DNA of 64,000 bases from Calliopum simillimum (lineage: Eukaryota; Arthropoda; Insecta; Diptera; Lauxaniidae): contig OX638370.1 of NCBI GenBank assembly GCA_951812925.1, forward strand, positions 23,117,964 to 23,181,963, read 5' to 3'. A model generated the notes under the pieces. The model saw nothing but the letters and a program-made list of their open reading frames with translations. It was not told the origin of the DNA and searched no databases. A program made the translations under genes and the position numbers. Below, in pieces: positions 47,929 to 58,451 of the stretch (the stretch's first letter is position 1; the number at the start of each line of letters is the position of its first letter).

Positions 47929-48585
47929 TAACTGATAGAAAAACTATTGAAGAGAAAATTGAGTTGGCTTAAAAATATGTTGACAGAAATATGACATATA
48001 GAAAATTGTGCCGTAAGTAAATATTTGATAGCAAAATGGATATTAAGTGATAAGTAAATGTATCAACAATACTAATTAAAAATGTCTGATACAAAAATAT
48101 CAAATAAAAAATATCTGATAGACAATTAAAATAAAATTGATCCATAGCAAAATATCTGATAGAAAAATGGTTTTTAAGTGATAAGTTTCAAAAATATTAA
48201 ATAAAAATGTCTGATACAAAAAACATCCCTTAAAAAATATCTGATAGACAATCAAAATAAAACTGTTCCATAGAAAAATGGATGGTTAGTCAAAAGTAAA
48301 TGTTTTAAAAAAATTAATTAAAAATGTCTGATATAAAAATATCCCATAAAAAATAGCTCATAGAAAAATAAAAGAAAATTGTTGCATAGCAAAATATGTG
48401 ATAGAAAAATAGATGTTAAATGATAAGTAAATGTTTCGAAAAAAATAATTAAAAATGTCTGATACAAAAACATTCCGCAAAAAATATCTGATATAAAATT
48501 AAAATAAAATTGTTGATATCTGATAGAAAAATGGATGTTTCGAAAAAATAAATTAAAAATGTCTGATACAAAAATATACCATAAA
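47929..48585. repeat. CTGATAGA satellite, middle block (~100-130-bp period)
   Basis: AAAAATGTCTGATACAAAAA recurs at about 48077, 48205, 48323, 48453 and 48556, with AAATATCTGATAGACAAT and TGATAGAAAAATGGAT between. The spacing varies between 103 and 130 bp. Confidence 0.85.
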
Positions 48586-48598
48586 AAATATCAGATTG

Positions 48599-49593
48599 TA
48601 TGTATGTATTCTCCTTGAACTATTAGGAGGAGCATAGGGCCAATATGAAATCTCTCCATTTGTCACGATCCCTTGTGATGACTTTAATCTTTTGCCACGA
48701 CTTTCCCGATTCTTGGATTTCTTTTTCCAGCGACCTCTTTCAGTTGGTTCTGGGTCTACCACGTCCTCTACTGCCTTGTGGATTCCACTCAAGAGCCTGG
48801 CGACAAACTTCACTGTGTGGTTTCCGGAGAGTGTGACCAATCCATCTCCATTTGCGCAGCTTGACCTCGATTGCTATAGCCCTCTGATTGCATTTTTGAT
48901 GTAGCTCGGCATTTGATATAGTGCGAGGCCACCAAACCTTTAGTATGCGCCTTAAGCATTTGTTGACGAATACTTGCAGCTTGTTCGTTAGTAACAAGCC
49001 ACGTTTCGCACCCATATAACAAAACCGATTTCACATTCGAATCAAAAATGCGCACTCTCGTTTTGGTGGATATAACGGATGAAGGCCATATTTTGTTTAG
49101 TTGAGCAAACGCGCCTTTTGCTTTTGCTATTCTTGAGTTGATATCCTCTTTTGCTCCACCATCCATGGAGATAATGCTGCCTAAATACGTGAAGCTATCG
49201 ACGTTTCCGATGTCATCACTGCCAGCTTTAAACGTGATGTCATTGCTTGCGTTTAACTTCATGCTTTTAGTCTTGGATACGTTGATTTTTAGGCCGGCCT
49301 TTTGTGATTCCAAGACAAGGTCTTCAATTTTGCTTTGCATATCTGAATGTTTGGACGATAAGAGGCAGATGTCGTCAGCGTAGTCGAGATCTTCCAGATG
49401 TTCGGTAAAGTTCCATTGGATACCCCTTTTGGCCTTATTAAGAGCTTTATCTAGGATATCAGAAAGAACGATAAGGAAGAGTGATGGTGATAGTAAACAC
49501 CCCTGCCGTACGCCTGAATTAGTGGTGAATGTCGGTGACAACAACCCATTGTGTAACACACTGCATTTAAAGCCTTCATATTGTGCACGTACT
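48599..49593 (-). mobile_element. 5'-truncated LINE with 13-bp target duplication
   Basis: About 995 bp flanked by the identical 13-mer AAATATCAGATTG (48586-48598 and 49594-49606). The minus-strand coding orientation places the 3' end at 48599, where the tail is GAATACATACATA rather than poly-A. The satellite sequence continues across the insertion point, confirming the empty site. The 46-bp piece at 34160 is a second insertion of the family. Confidence 0.93.
48650..49560 (-). pseudogene. LINE reverse transcriptase, C-terminal part
   Basis: On the minus strand from about 49559: NSGVRQGCLLSPSLFLIVLS (RT motif), then LEDLDYADDICLLSS with the YADD catalytic box (about 49385), KAGLKINVSKTKSMKLN, FTYLGSIISMDGGAKEDINS, NVKSVLLYGCETW (about 49010). 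After a frameshift near 48985 it continues in another frame as NKCLRRILKVWWPRTISNAE and KWRWIGHTLRKP, and after a second shift near 48745 as a short K/E-rich tail ending near 48640. A functional protein would copy the element's RNA at a nicked target. The 5' part of the RT and the endonuclease are missing by truncation. Clade (RTE- or CR1-like) cannot be fixed by eye. Confidence 0.92.
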
Positions 49594-49606
49594 AAATATC
49601 AGATTG

Positions 49607-49739
49607 GCAATCAAATAAAATTAATGATAAAAAAATTCTTCACAAAAATGAACTGAAAAGTTACTAATGGAGAAATAATTGGTTAGAATAATCAATTACA
49701 GAAAAATATCGGGCAGAAAGTCGAAAGCAGAAAAATTTG
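49607..49739. repeat. CTGATAGA satellite, right end
   Basis: Array text resumes after the LINE target duplication (GGCAATCAAATAAAATTAATGA) and fades by about 49740. Confidence 0.6.
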
Positions 49740-50145
49740 AGATATCCCTGCGCTGTTTTCAGGCTTATGGTGCAGTTCCAGAAAATGTGATAGCTCCATT
49801 TTTTTAATGACATCGAATAGCCACAATCTTTCTTATAAAACTCTGGCTTCAAACTTTTCCGATTGGACTCTTACTTTCAGAGTTATCCCACTTTGAAGTA
49901 AAGGGTTATCATTTTTATATGTTAAATGGATTTTACGCTACAAATATAATGTAGTGCTTTGTATGGGGGTTGAGATACGTTCACTTCAAACGGTGATATC
50001 TCGGAAAGTAAAAGTCCAATCGAAAAAATTAGAATGTATAGTTTTATAAGGAAGATTATGGCTATTCGATTCCATTGAAAATATAGAACTACATCGTTTC
50101 CTCGAACTGTACCATAAGCCTAAAAACAGTGCTTCCTGCAACTTT
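49740..50145. mobile_element. diverged foldback repeat, ~150-bp arms
   Basis: The left arm (GCGCTGTTTTCAGGCTTATG, CATCGAATAGCCACAATCTT, CCGATTGGACTCTTACTTTC) is matched inverted by the right arm (GAAAGTAAAAGTCCAATCG, AAGATTATGGCTATTCGATT, CCATAAGCCTAAAAACAGTG). The loop, about 49895-49982, has no ORF. The right flank continues into text shared with 15.4 kb. Arms are clearly older than those of the 44-kb palindrome. Confidence 0.8.
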
Positions 50146-50149
50146 AAGC

Positions 50150-50630
50150 AAGAATATCTCAAAATCTGAGGGTGATGGGTAAATTCTGACCTCGGATTCG
50201 TTTGTGGCACATTGAAAACCATAACGTATCGTACCTCAACTTTATACTACAGGACTTTTTTTTTTTTTGTGGTCCTGTGTAATCATTTTGGAAATAACCC
50301 AATAAAATTTTTTAATAAATTTGTAGCCCCTTATACGATAATTGATTACCTAACGCATTACTTGAATGTTAAAACATTTTAAATATTACATGTAATGCAA
50401 TAAATAATGAAATACTTTTTCAATTACATGTAATGCAATGGGTAATGTGAGAACATAAATTTCGAAAGTTTTTTACTCAAGATTTTTTGATTTTTAAGTC
50501 ATTTTGACGTAAACATTTGTTAATATTTCAAAAGAAATAAATAGTAAAACAGATAATTTTTCAGATAATGTTTCTTCTGATAAACTTTTGGCCAAAAACA
50601 GAACCCAAAATATTTCTATAACGTCCTACT
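50150..50630. other. AT-rich, with TTACATGTAATGCAAT repeats
   Basis: Words such as ATTACATGTAATGCAATAAATAATG (50384) and ATTACATGTAATGCAATGGG (50432) foreshadow the minisatellite that follows. No gene. Confidence 0.4.
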
Positions 50631-50634
50631 ACAT

Positions 50635-50985
50635 TCATTTAGTACTTATGTAACGCAAAAGTAACCCAGAAAGTACTAATAATATTTTTAGATTACTCGA
50701 TCGATTACATGTAATCGAATGTTTTGTTGGGGTAATCGATTACGCCCAATGAAATGCGTATGCTAAAATAATGCCTTTGTAACCCAGAAAGTAATCGATA
50801 CAAATAATTTTTTCGATTACTTGATCGATTACATGTAAGCGAGTGTTTTATTAGGGTAATCGATTACGCCCAATGACATGCATGTGTTAAAATAATGCCT
50901 TATGTAACCCAGAAAGTAATCGATGCAAACAATTTTTTAGATTACTCGACCGATTACATGTAAGCGAAGATTTTACTGGGAACGC
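50635..50985. repeat. ~120-bp minisatellite with CGATTACATGTAATCG
   Basis: TAACCCAGAAAGTA occurs at about 50661, 50777 and 50906 and is followed each time by GATTACTCGATCGATTACATGTAAGCGA-type text and GGGTAATCGATTACGCCCAATGA. The core CGATTACATGTAATCG (50702) is a perfect 16-bp palindrome. Later copies change AATCG to AAGCG. Confidence 0.8.
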
Positions 50986-52030
50986 CTAAAATTTATTTAT
51001 ATGAAAATAATTTGGGCGTTATTTCGTTTTTGTTTTTGGGCGTTATTTCCTAACGCCTTTTTCAGCCAAGTTATTATCAGTGTATTGTTAAGAACCCCCC
51101 ACAATGAGAAGACCTCAAATTCCTGCACATTTACAAACGACGACGGCGGCAATAATAATTTGAGTTTTCACCTTCATTGCCTTAACCTCAAATAGGTAAT
51201 GCAGATGGGCGCAATATCATTTTTTTTACATTAAGCCTACACTTCTCTCTATGCATTCCCCTTTAAGAGAAGATTTTTGCAAATTCCATGGAAGTGTTTC
51301 ATTTTCTTTTTCCTTCTTTTATTTTTTGAGTTTATAATTTTTCACTTAAAAGCACATCATGATACTGGTGGCTGCTGTTAAGGGAGGAGCGGGCCTGCCG
51401 TTGGAAATTTGTAGTGATTTAAATAATTTTATTGATATTTTCGCAGTTGAGAATTTTGTGTTTTTTCATTTATTTTCACATTTCTTTGGTTGTTTACTTT
51501 TATTGCAGTGCTTCCTTTTATTGTGAAAATTTCTTATTTGTAATTGTAATGTTTTCATTTTCTTTTTTTTATTACGTTTACTTTCTTTATGGCTGCATTA
51601 TGTGGTCTTCTTCCTCATTTCGTAACATTTTAATTTTATTTCTCACACATCTTTCTTTGCTATAATGAAATTCTCACGAGCATCAATGTTGCTTATACGT
51701 CATGTTGTACTGCATTATTTGTGTGTAGGTGTGCAGGCACTGAGTGCATTATGTTTTGTAAATTAATTTGATTTGTTGTACAGCTTTCATTAACATTTTT
51801 AGTGCTACTACTCAAAAGTTTTAAATGATTTTTAATTAAGTTTGTTATGAAAAGTTTTATTATTTAATATGGTTGCAAATGGACAACACAAGTTGTAGAT
51901 AAAGTTGTGCTTGACTAGTAATGAATAGGGAAGCAATACAGCTGGTTAATCAAAAATTTTGCAAAATACATATTCTGATTTTAAGTGATGTTTTAGTTAT
52001 TAATTCGTTTAAAAATGGTTTCCTCCTACC
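50986..52030. other. unique non-coding stretch
   Basis: GGGCGTTATTTC occurs twice at 51010-51050. At 51694-51709 TACGTCATGTTGTAC is an inverted match to the AACATGACGTATGAG motif of the 31-37 kb repeats. The 77-codon F/Y-rich + frame at 51432 is low complexity. No gene called. Confidence 0.35.
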
Positions 52031-52031
52031 A

Positions 52032-52370
52032 GTTGAAGCAAAACTAGTATCATAATGTTAATTGGCTGCAATTTTGTTAAAAATTATAAAAAAATGCACT
52101 CTGTTTTCACAAAAATCTTTAATGAAGCAGCATAATTGATGACATTAAGTTGAAGAAATTATATCATTCTGAATTGATGCATATGTGTGTTCGTTTTATA
52201 GAATTTTCAGTTATTTCTTACAAAACATCAGGCTTCAATTTGTTGACTTTTTATCATCTAAGTAGTTCTCTACTTCTCTGCTTAATAAATTTTAAAGCAA
52301 AGCCATATTCAACATTATTTGCAATAATTTTTGCGCACTTACATTGTGGCATTAGTTTTGCCTTAACAGT
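52032..52370. mobile_element. MITE with GCAAAA(G/C)TARTGTCATAATG ends, copy at 52 kb
   Basis: AGTTGAAGCAAAACTAGTAT, CATAATGTTAAT at the left and ACATTGTGGCATTAGTTTTG, CC inverted at the right. Left 180 bp align with 24010-24200. Length matches the 43-kb copy. Target duplication is not readable. Confidence 0.55.
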
Positions 52371-52457
52371 TTTCTTCCATCAAATTTCATTAAAAGCTTT
52401 ATATTTGTTATAATTTTAGCGAAAAATCTTCATTTGATGAAACCCCTCTAGAGCCCT

Positions 52458-53177
52458 GGTCTATGGTATATGGTCTATGTTCTATGTTCCATGTTCTATG
52501 TTCTATGTTCTATGTTCTATGTTCTATGTTCTATGTTCTATGTTCCATGTTCCATGTTCTATGTTCTATGTTCTATGTCCTATGTTCTATGTTCTATGTT
52601 CTATGTTCTATGTTCTATGTTCTATGTTCTATGTTCTATGGTCTATGTTCTATGTTCTATGTTCTATGTTCTATGTTCTATGTTCTATGTTCTATGTTCT
52701 ATGTTCTATGTTCTATGTTCTATGTTCTATGTTCTATGTTCTATGTTCTATGGTCTATGGTCTATGGTCTATGGTCTATGGTCTATGATCTATGGTCTAT
52801 GGTCTATGGTCTATGGTCTATGGTCTATGGTCTATGGTCTATGGTCTATGGTCTATGGTCTATGGTCTATGGTCTATGGTCTATGGTCTATGGTCTATGG
52901 TCTATGGTCTATGGTCTATGGTCTATGGTCTATGGTCTATGGTCTATGGTCTATGGTCTATGGTCTATGGTCTATGGTCTATGGTCTATGGTCTATGGTC
53001 TATGGTCTATGGTCTATGGTCTATGGTCTATGGTCTATGGTCTATGGTCTATGGTCTATGGTCTATGGTCTATGGTCTATGGTCTATGGTCTATGGTCTA
53101 TGGTCTATGGTCTATGGTCTATGGTCTATGGTCTATGGTCTATGGTCTATGGTCTTTGGTTTTTGGTCTATGGTCTA
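52458..53177. repeat. 7-bp satellite: GTTCTAT block then GGTCTAT block
   Basis: About 720 bp. From about 52475 to 52750 nearly every unit is GTTCTAT (about 38 units with a few C or G variants). From about 52750 to 53150 nearly every unit is GGTCTAT (about 57 units). The change is abrupt. Because 7 is not a multiple of 3 and the units lack stops, all three + frames stay open and encode the same seven-residue period (CSMFYVL then WSMVYGL). These frames are artefacts, not genes. Confidence 0.97.
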
Positions 53178-55550
53178 TTCCTGAATATACTTAGAAAAAT
53201 TTTAAAGCTGTTAAACTTTTCATATGGATTTTGAGCCACCAAACTCCAATTTATTTCTTCATAAGTTCTGTACTTCTGGAGATATTGGCCATTCCATTTC
53301 GTATTTTAATGTTCCACCTTGAATGAACAGTATCTTCAAATCTACAGAACTTACAGAGAAATAAAATGCAAATGTTTTTGAAAAAATTTTTATTGCAGAC
53401 TCGATGAGGAAAGGTCCTTTTAAAAATAATATGTAATAAAAGATTAAAAAATCTTTTCAAATAAAAATTTTTTACAAAATTTTATGATCGAAGGTTTCAA
53501 AGGCATGATCAAAGTTTCTCTTTAATTTTTGACTACAAACCTCATTTTAGGAAAGTGCGACATATTCACTGTCATTTAAGTAGCTAGAATTTGTTTGCTA
53601 TAGCCATTTTGGAGCATTTTAAGTGTAATTCGGCAAGAAATTTTTGGACCTAACTTCAACCTCAAAATAGGTGCAGCTAAAGCGGGTAACAAATACAGTG
53701 TGTACACAAAAGATATATTAAAAACATACAGATATATAGCTTCATTAATATTTCACTCAAATGTTGTGTATCATTAAAACAAAAACGAAAAGAGAGCCAT
53801 CATAAATATTAAAAAAATATAAATGTTGCAACATAAATTCTTGAAAGCGCGAAACAAAAATGTCATCTTTAATGGCATCTTAAATAGCACCTACTACCTA
53901 TCATACTGAAAGAGGGATATGCAGACATTAAAGTTCATTGTTTGCCATTCGAAAATACGCCATTTGCCAAATTTATTTGTAAATTAAAAAGTAAAATAAA
54001 TTGCCAAAAGGAAAACATCCATCGAGTATACAACACAGTTGAAATAAAAGCGCAAGACACTTAAAATATACGATTATGATACAAAATCTACAAAGAGACA
54101 GAGTAGGCAGTGGAAACAGTGGGTCACACTTCTCAAACATATAAATTGCTCACCTCACTAATATGTCGTATTGAACTTGTGCCACTGTACGCAGAGACAA
54201 AAAAAAAATGTGTGAAAACATTAAATGGGGTATTTCCAAAATACAGCAACATAAACATATACACACACACACACTAAACTGTGCAAACATACATACACTA
54301 TGACACATCGCAATCCAACACTTGCGATTCATCATTTCGTCGCATTTAACGCTGCTTTTGCTGTGTGTGAGACAAAAGGATATGCAGGCCAAAAAAAAAA
54401 AACAAAAATTCAAAAAGAACTCAACCACCTTTTGGAATTCAATTCGTGCACCTTTCGCATACCAACAAACGTATAGGAGCAAAAATGTGAAAATCCTTTC
54501 GTATTTTCGTTCAGGGTTTTTATGATTTTTCTGTTGTCATATCATACAGCCATAGCTGTTGATGTATGAGGTGTGTGTGTGTGTTTAGCCACGTGTTATA
54601 AAACTGATTGCACTTGTATGTAGTACATGCCCAGTGGGATGCTAAAAGATACTTGATCCAAAAAGGACGTATAAAAGATGGTGCAAAAATAATGTCAATA
54701 CGTGAAAATGACACAAGTTTTCATATACAGAACACTTTCAAAAGAATTGTTATCTAAAACAACACTTTTGCTCTACTTTATATTTTAAACAAGTATAGGA
54801 TGTGATGATTTAGTTAGGAAAAAGAGAATGAAGCTGGTATGCAGTTCTAAATCAAACATGCTTACTTGCTACATTACAGTGTAAGCCAGTCGGTAAGCAT
54901 GTTTCACTGAAGAATCATTTTTTTAACATTTTTCGTGGCAGATCTTTAAAAGTGCTTTAAAAGCAATGTACGATAGCAATGCAGAAGAAGCCATCATAAC
55001 TGCTTGCTTAGTATGGTTGCCAGCTTCAACTGGGTACTTTGCACATGCATGCGATTCTATAGCGGAATTTATTTCTGTGTGAGTGTTACTTAACTCATAT
55101 GTATGTACTCGTATGTACATTGTACACTGAATAGGATGCTGATGAAAATGTGCGGAAATTACGACATTTTTGAGAAATTATGGTGACTCGTAAATAAAAA
55201 CAACAGCGGCGGCCTTAACGCCATCGTTGCTGAAAGCCATCATCATCTCGTGTCTAAATGAAGCTGCTTAATGACACCTTTTTAAATGTTGTTGTTTTTT
55301 CTTGTGCTGTTTAGGAGCATAAAGTGTAGTGTTGCCATTGCAGTTGTTTAACTGGAATGAAGTCTAGAAGTATGAGACTTTAACAGGGAATTTTTAACTG
55401 AACGAACTATTCGGCGGGGCTTATATGGACTACTTTTATTATAAAGCATGTTCCAGTAGTAGATGTGGTACTTTGTTATCGATTAAAATCTGCATTATCG
55501 ACCCTTATCCTCCATATTTTATGTCATTCTCATTGTGACAGTATAGGATT
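53178..55550. other. mostly unique non-coding DNA
   Basis: CA/GT dinucleotide runs at about 54258-54275 and 54570-54584. No transposon ends or exons were recognised. Short frames at 54150-54525 and 54923 on both strands lack domains. Confidence 0.35.
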
Positions 55551-55556
55551 TTAGTT

Positions 55557-56702
55557 ATGGATCGCTACACGAAAGAAGAACGCATTGAAATCTTTGAATT
55601 TTGGATCTTAAATTCCAAGTCAATTCCAAAAAATCATCTTTCGGACGAGGCTCATTTTCACCTCGGCGGCTAAGTTAACAAGCAAAACTGCCATATCTGA
55701 GGTTCGGCAAATTCACAAGTGATCGAGGAGAAGCAAATGAATCCCCCGCGAGTCACTGTTTGGTGTGGTTTATGGGTTGGGCCATTTTTTTTTCGAAGAT
55801 GAGTACGAAAACACCAAAAATGTCAACTCTGAGCAGTACCCGAATATGTTGAAAGGCTACTGTACTGGAGGTTGAAGCTCAGGGTCTGGACGATATGTGG
55901 TTTCAACTTGACGGCGCTACACCACACACAACTCACCTCAATTTGGACTTTTTGTGTCGCAAATTCTCGAACCGTTTAATTTCTCGTCGCGGAGATGTGA
56001 ATTGGCTGCTCAGATCATACGATTTGACGCCGTTAGACTTTTTTCTGTGGGGTTGCAACAGGGATAAAGTCTATGTGAATGATTTGAAGACGATTACAGA
56101 CTTGAAAATAAATATTACAGCGGTGGATTGGGCTAGTGATGAGCAAACCAAGACCAAGACCATAGCAGCATTGGTCTTGGTCTTGTTCTTACACAATGAG
56201 TCTTGGTCTTGGTTTTGATATTGAGTTTTGCTCTTGATCTTGGTCATTAAATCTTGGTTTTGGTCTTAGTCTTGACAAAAATTTCTAAAGATTGTTGAGT
56301 ATTCAAAATTTCTAAACCTTATTTTTTCAAAGCAGTTGGATTTTTAAGATGCCAAATTTCAAATTGAGATATAATTTTATGCTTGTAAGAGGTGTGACAC
56401 ACCTATTAGCTATAAATTTGCAAGACTAAAAGCAGTTTGGGTCTTGGTGATCATCATGAGCAAGACCAAGACCATAGCACTCTTGGTCTTGGTCTTGCAA
56501 TGATATCAGCGCCTTAGTCTTGGTCGTGGTGTTTCAAAATTACCAAGACCAAGAATTTAGACCAAGACTAAATTTGCTCATCACTTATCGGGCCATTCCG
56601 GAGGCCATATTGCAAAATGTCATCAAAAATATGGCCGAAAAATTGAGATATCTGCAGAATAGTCGCGGTGAACATATCCACAAAATAATTTTCTACACAT
56701 AA
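55557..56702 (+). pseudogene. mariner-like transposase pseudogene split by a MITE
   Basis: Starts MDRYTKEERIEIFEFWILNS, then jumps after a deletion of the HTH/linker region to HLSDEAHFHLGG (55625-55670), NKQNCHI, NPPRVTVWCGLWVGPFFFED and YPNMLKGY. After a frameshift come MWFQLDGATPHTTH (55895; first Asp of the visible DDE core), SRRGDVNWLLRSYDLTPLDF and FLWGCNRDKVYVND, with the next catalytic Asp. At 56136 it is interrupted by a 450-bp MITE and resumes RAIPEAILQNVIKNMAEKLR, then NSRGEHIHKIIFYT and a stop at 56700. The order is that of a mariner-like transposase family common in insects. It was disabled by deletion, stops, a frameshift and the insertion. Confidence 0.88.
56136..56585. mobile_element. 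CTTGGT-rich MITE, copy 4 (full length, inside transposase)
   Basis: 450 bp, flanked by TA (56134-56135 and 56586-56587). Ends GTGATGAGCAAACCAAGACC and its near complement TTTGCTCATCAC(T). Two clusters of CTTGGT/CCAAGA lie near each end with a conserved middle. It interrupts the C-terminal third of the surrounding transposase pseudogene, so it is younger than that element. Confidence 0.9.
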
Positions 56703-57328
56703 TACTAATGTGTGACCTTTCGAACGAAATAAAATATTTGGAAAAATTCCGAAACAAAATCAAAATACCACGTATCTTAAGTGACCGTTTTGGGCCCATT
56801 CTTTTAAAAAAAAATTTATTTCACCAATAGCTGCGGAAAAGTCGAAAACATATTTTCAGCTTGACTAGAGGTACCTCTGAGCCCTAAATGTGGGGGGGGT
56901 CAAAATTACCCACTTGTAAGGGTCTTAGAGGGTTAAAATTTTCAACAAAAATATTCCTCGTAATATCCTGCATAAGTTTACTGAACACATAATACACCTC
57001 GAATGTAAGGATCATATAGTTAAATTCATCGATTTAACACAAGAATGCGCTATTTTTGTAATTTTCATATACAGTGGATAAAAAACTTCAAAAATCGATT
57101 AAAAAAAAATCTGACATGCTGGAGAAAAACGATGAGACACGGGTATTTTTTTAACGCCTACTTTAAGAATTTTTTGGATTTTCTCATGTGTTTATTACAA
57201 AAAAACGAAAAAAATTGGGAAAAACGCATTTTGGTAACTTTTCAATGAATTGTATACAACTTTTGCATTTTTCCATCGATTTTTTTAAATGGTATCTTAT
57301 TTTCTTCACAAATATATAGTCTATGAAA
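56703..57328. other. non-coding, with a fragment of the 58-kb palindrome family
   Basis: CGATGAGACACGGGTATTTT at 57131 resembles CGATGAGACACGTATTTTTT of the palindrome arm at 58500. TACAGTGGATAAAAAAC at 57071 is Tc1-end-like but has no partner. GTGGGGGGGGTC at 56891 is a short G-run. Confidence 0.35.
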
Positions 57329-57342
57329 CAATCGTCCAGGCA

Positions 57343-58451
57343 GTATTTTTATACCCTACACCCAGAGTATATTCACTTTGTCCTTCCGTTTGTAACGCAG
57401 AGAAGGAGGCGTGGCAGGTATAGAAAGTATAAATATTCTTGATCAGCGTCACCTCCTGAGTCGATATAGCCATGTCCGTCTGTCTGGCTGGCTGGCTGGC
57501 TGGCTGGCTGGGTGGCTGGCTGGCTGGCTGGCTGGCTGTGTGTTGAAATACACTTTTTGGGAAAACTGAGCAAGATAATTCAATGAAATTTGGCACACTG
57601 CCTCCGTCGTCAAAGTTAGCTCGGGGGATTGAAAATGAGCAAAATCGGTCAACGCACACGCCTACCGCCCATACAAAAATTATATTCAAAATGCAATTTT
57701 AGGAGTATTTTTCACGACAATGCAACCACAATACATATAAGTACTACGAATTGTAAGCACAAGCTCTGACAAAAAACTGAGCGAATTCGTACAAGACGGC
57801 GTGGCACCTCCCATATAAGCAAAAGCTTCAAAACGCTATACTGAAAGCGTTTTTTGAGATATTCTACCCAAATTTGACTCAGACACTAAAAATTATAAAT
57901 GAAAGCTCTCAGCAAAAATTGGGTGAAATCAGACTAGGGGTGTGGCACCTCCCATATAAGCAAAGGATTCAAAATGCTATACTGAAAGAGTTTTTTGAGA
58001 TAATCCAACTAAATTTCACTCTGACACTAAAAACTATAAATGCAAGCTCTGAACAAAAACTGGGTGTACTCGGACAAGAGGGCGTGGCACCTCCCATATA
58101 AGCAAAAGCTTTAAAACGCTATACTGAAAGCATTTTTTGAGATATTCGAACCAAATTTGACTCAGACACTAAGAATTACAAACGAAAGCTCTCAGCAAAA
58201 ATTGGGTGACATCAGACAAGGGGGCGTGGCACCTCCCATATAAGCAAAGGATTCAAAATGCTATACTGAAAGAGTTTTTTGAGATAATCCAACTAAATTT
58301 CACTCTGACACTAAAAACTATAAATGTAAGCTCTGAACAAAAACTGGGTGTACTCGGACAAGAGGGAGTGGCACCTCCGATATAAGCAAACTTTCCAAAA
58401 TACTGCAGTGTAGGGTATTTATTTTTTGGCCAGGCCAAAATTTACACCCTT
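57343..58451 (+). mobile_element. Helitron-like dispersed repeat, copy 2
   Basis: Begins TATTTTTATACCCTACACCC, contains GTAACGCAGAGAAGGAGGCG, TGATCAGCGTCACCTCCTGA, GTCGATATAGCCATGTCCGT and a (GGCT)n run at 57484-57538. Five units with GTGGCACCTCCCATATAAGC follow at 57801, 57942, 58084, 58226 and 58368 (141-142-bp spacing). It ends GCAGTGTAGGGTATTTATTT, GGCCAGGCCAAAATTTACAC, CCTTACTAG. The ATACCCTACAC start and GTGTAGGGTAT near the end are an inverted pair. It is inserted in the outer edge of the following palindrome. Confidence 0.75.
57801..58400 (+). repeat. 142-bp tandem units in an alternating A-B pattern
   Basis: Units at 57942 and 58226 are almost identical (GGATTCAAAATGCTATACTG, GAGATAATCCAACTAAATTT, ACTCTGACACT). 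Units at 57801 and 58084 form the other type (AAAACGCTATACTGAAAGCR, GAGATATTCNANCCAAATTT, GACTCAGACACT). This is a 284-bp higher-order dimer, repeated twice, followed by a truncated unit. Confidence 0.88.

Noticed and set aside
52463..53234. Open frames of 243, 254 and 130 codons with CSMFYVL/WSMVYGL heptads
   Set aside because: They are translations of a 7-bp satellite that lacks stops in any + frame, not a repeat protein.
57321..57689. Minus frames with PASQPASQPASQ
   Set aside because: Translation of the (GGCT)n microsatellite in the Helitron-like repeat.
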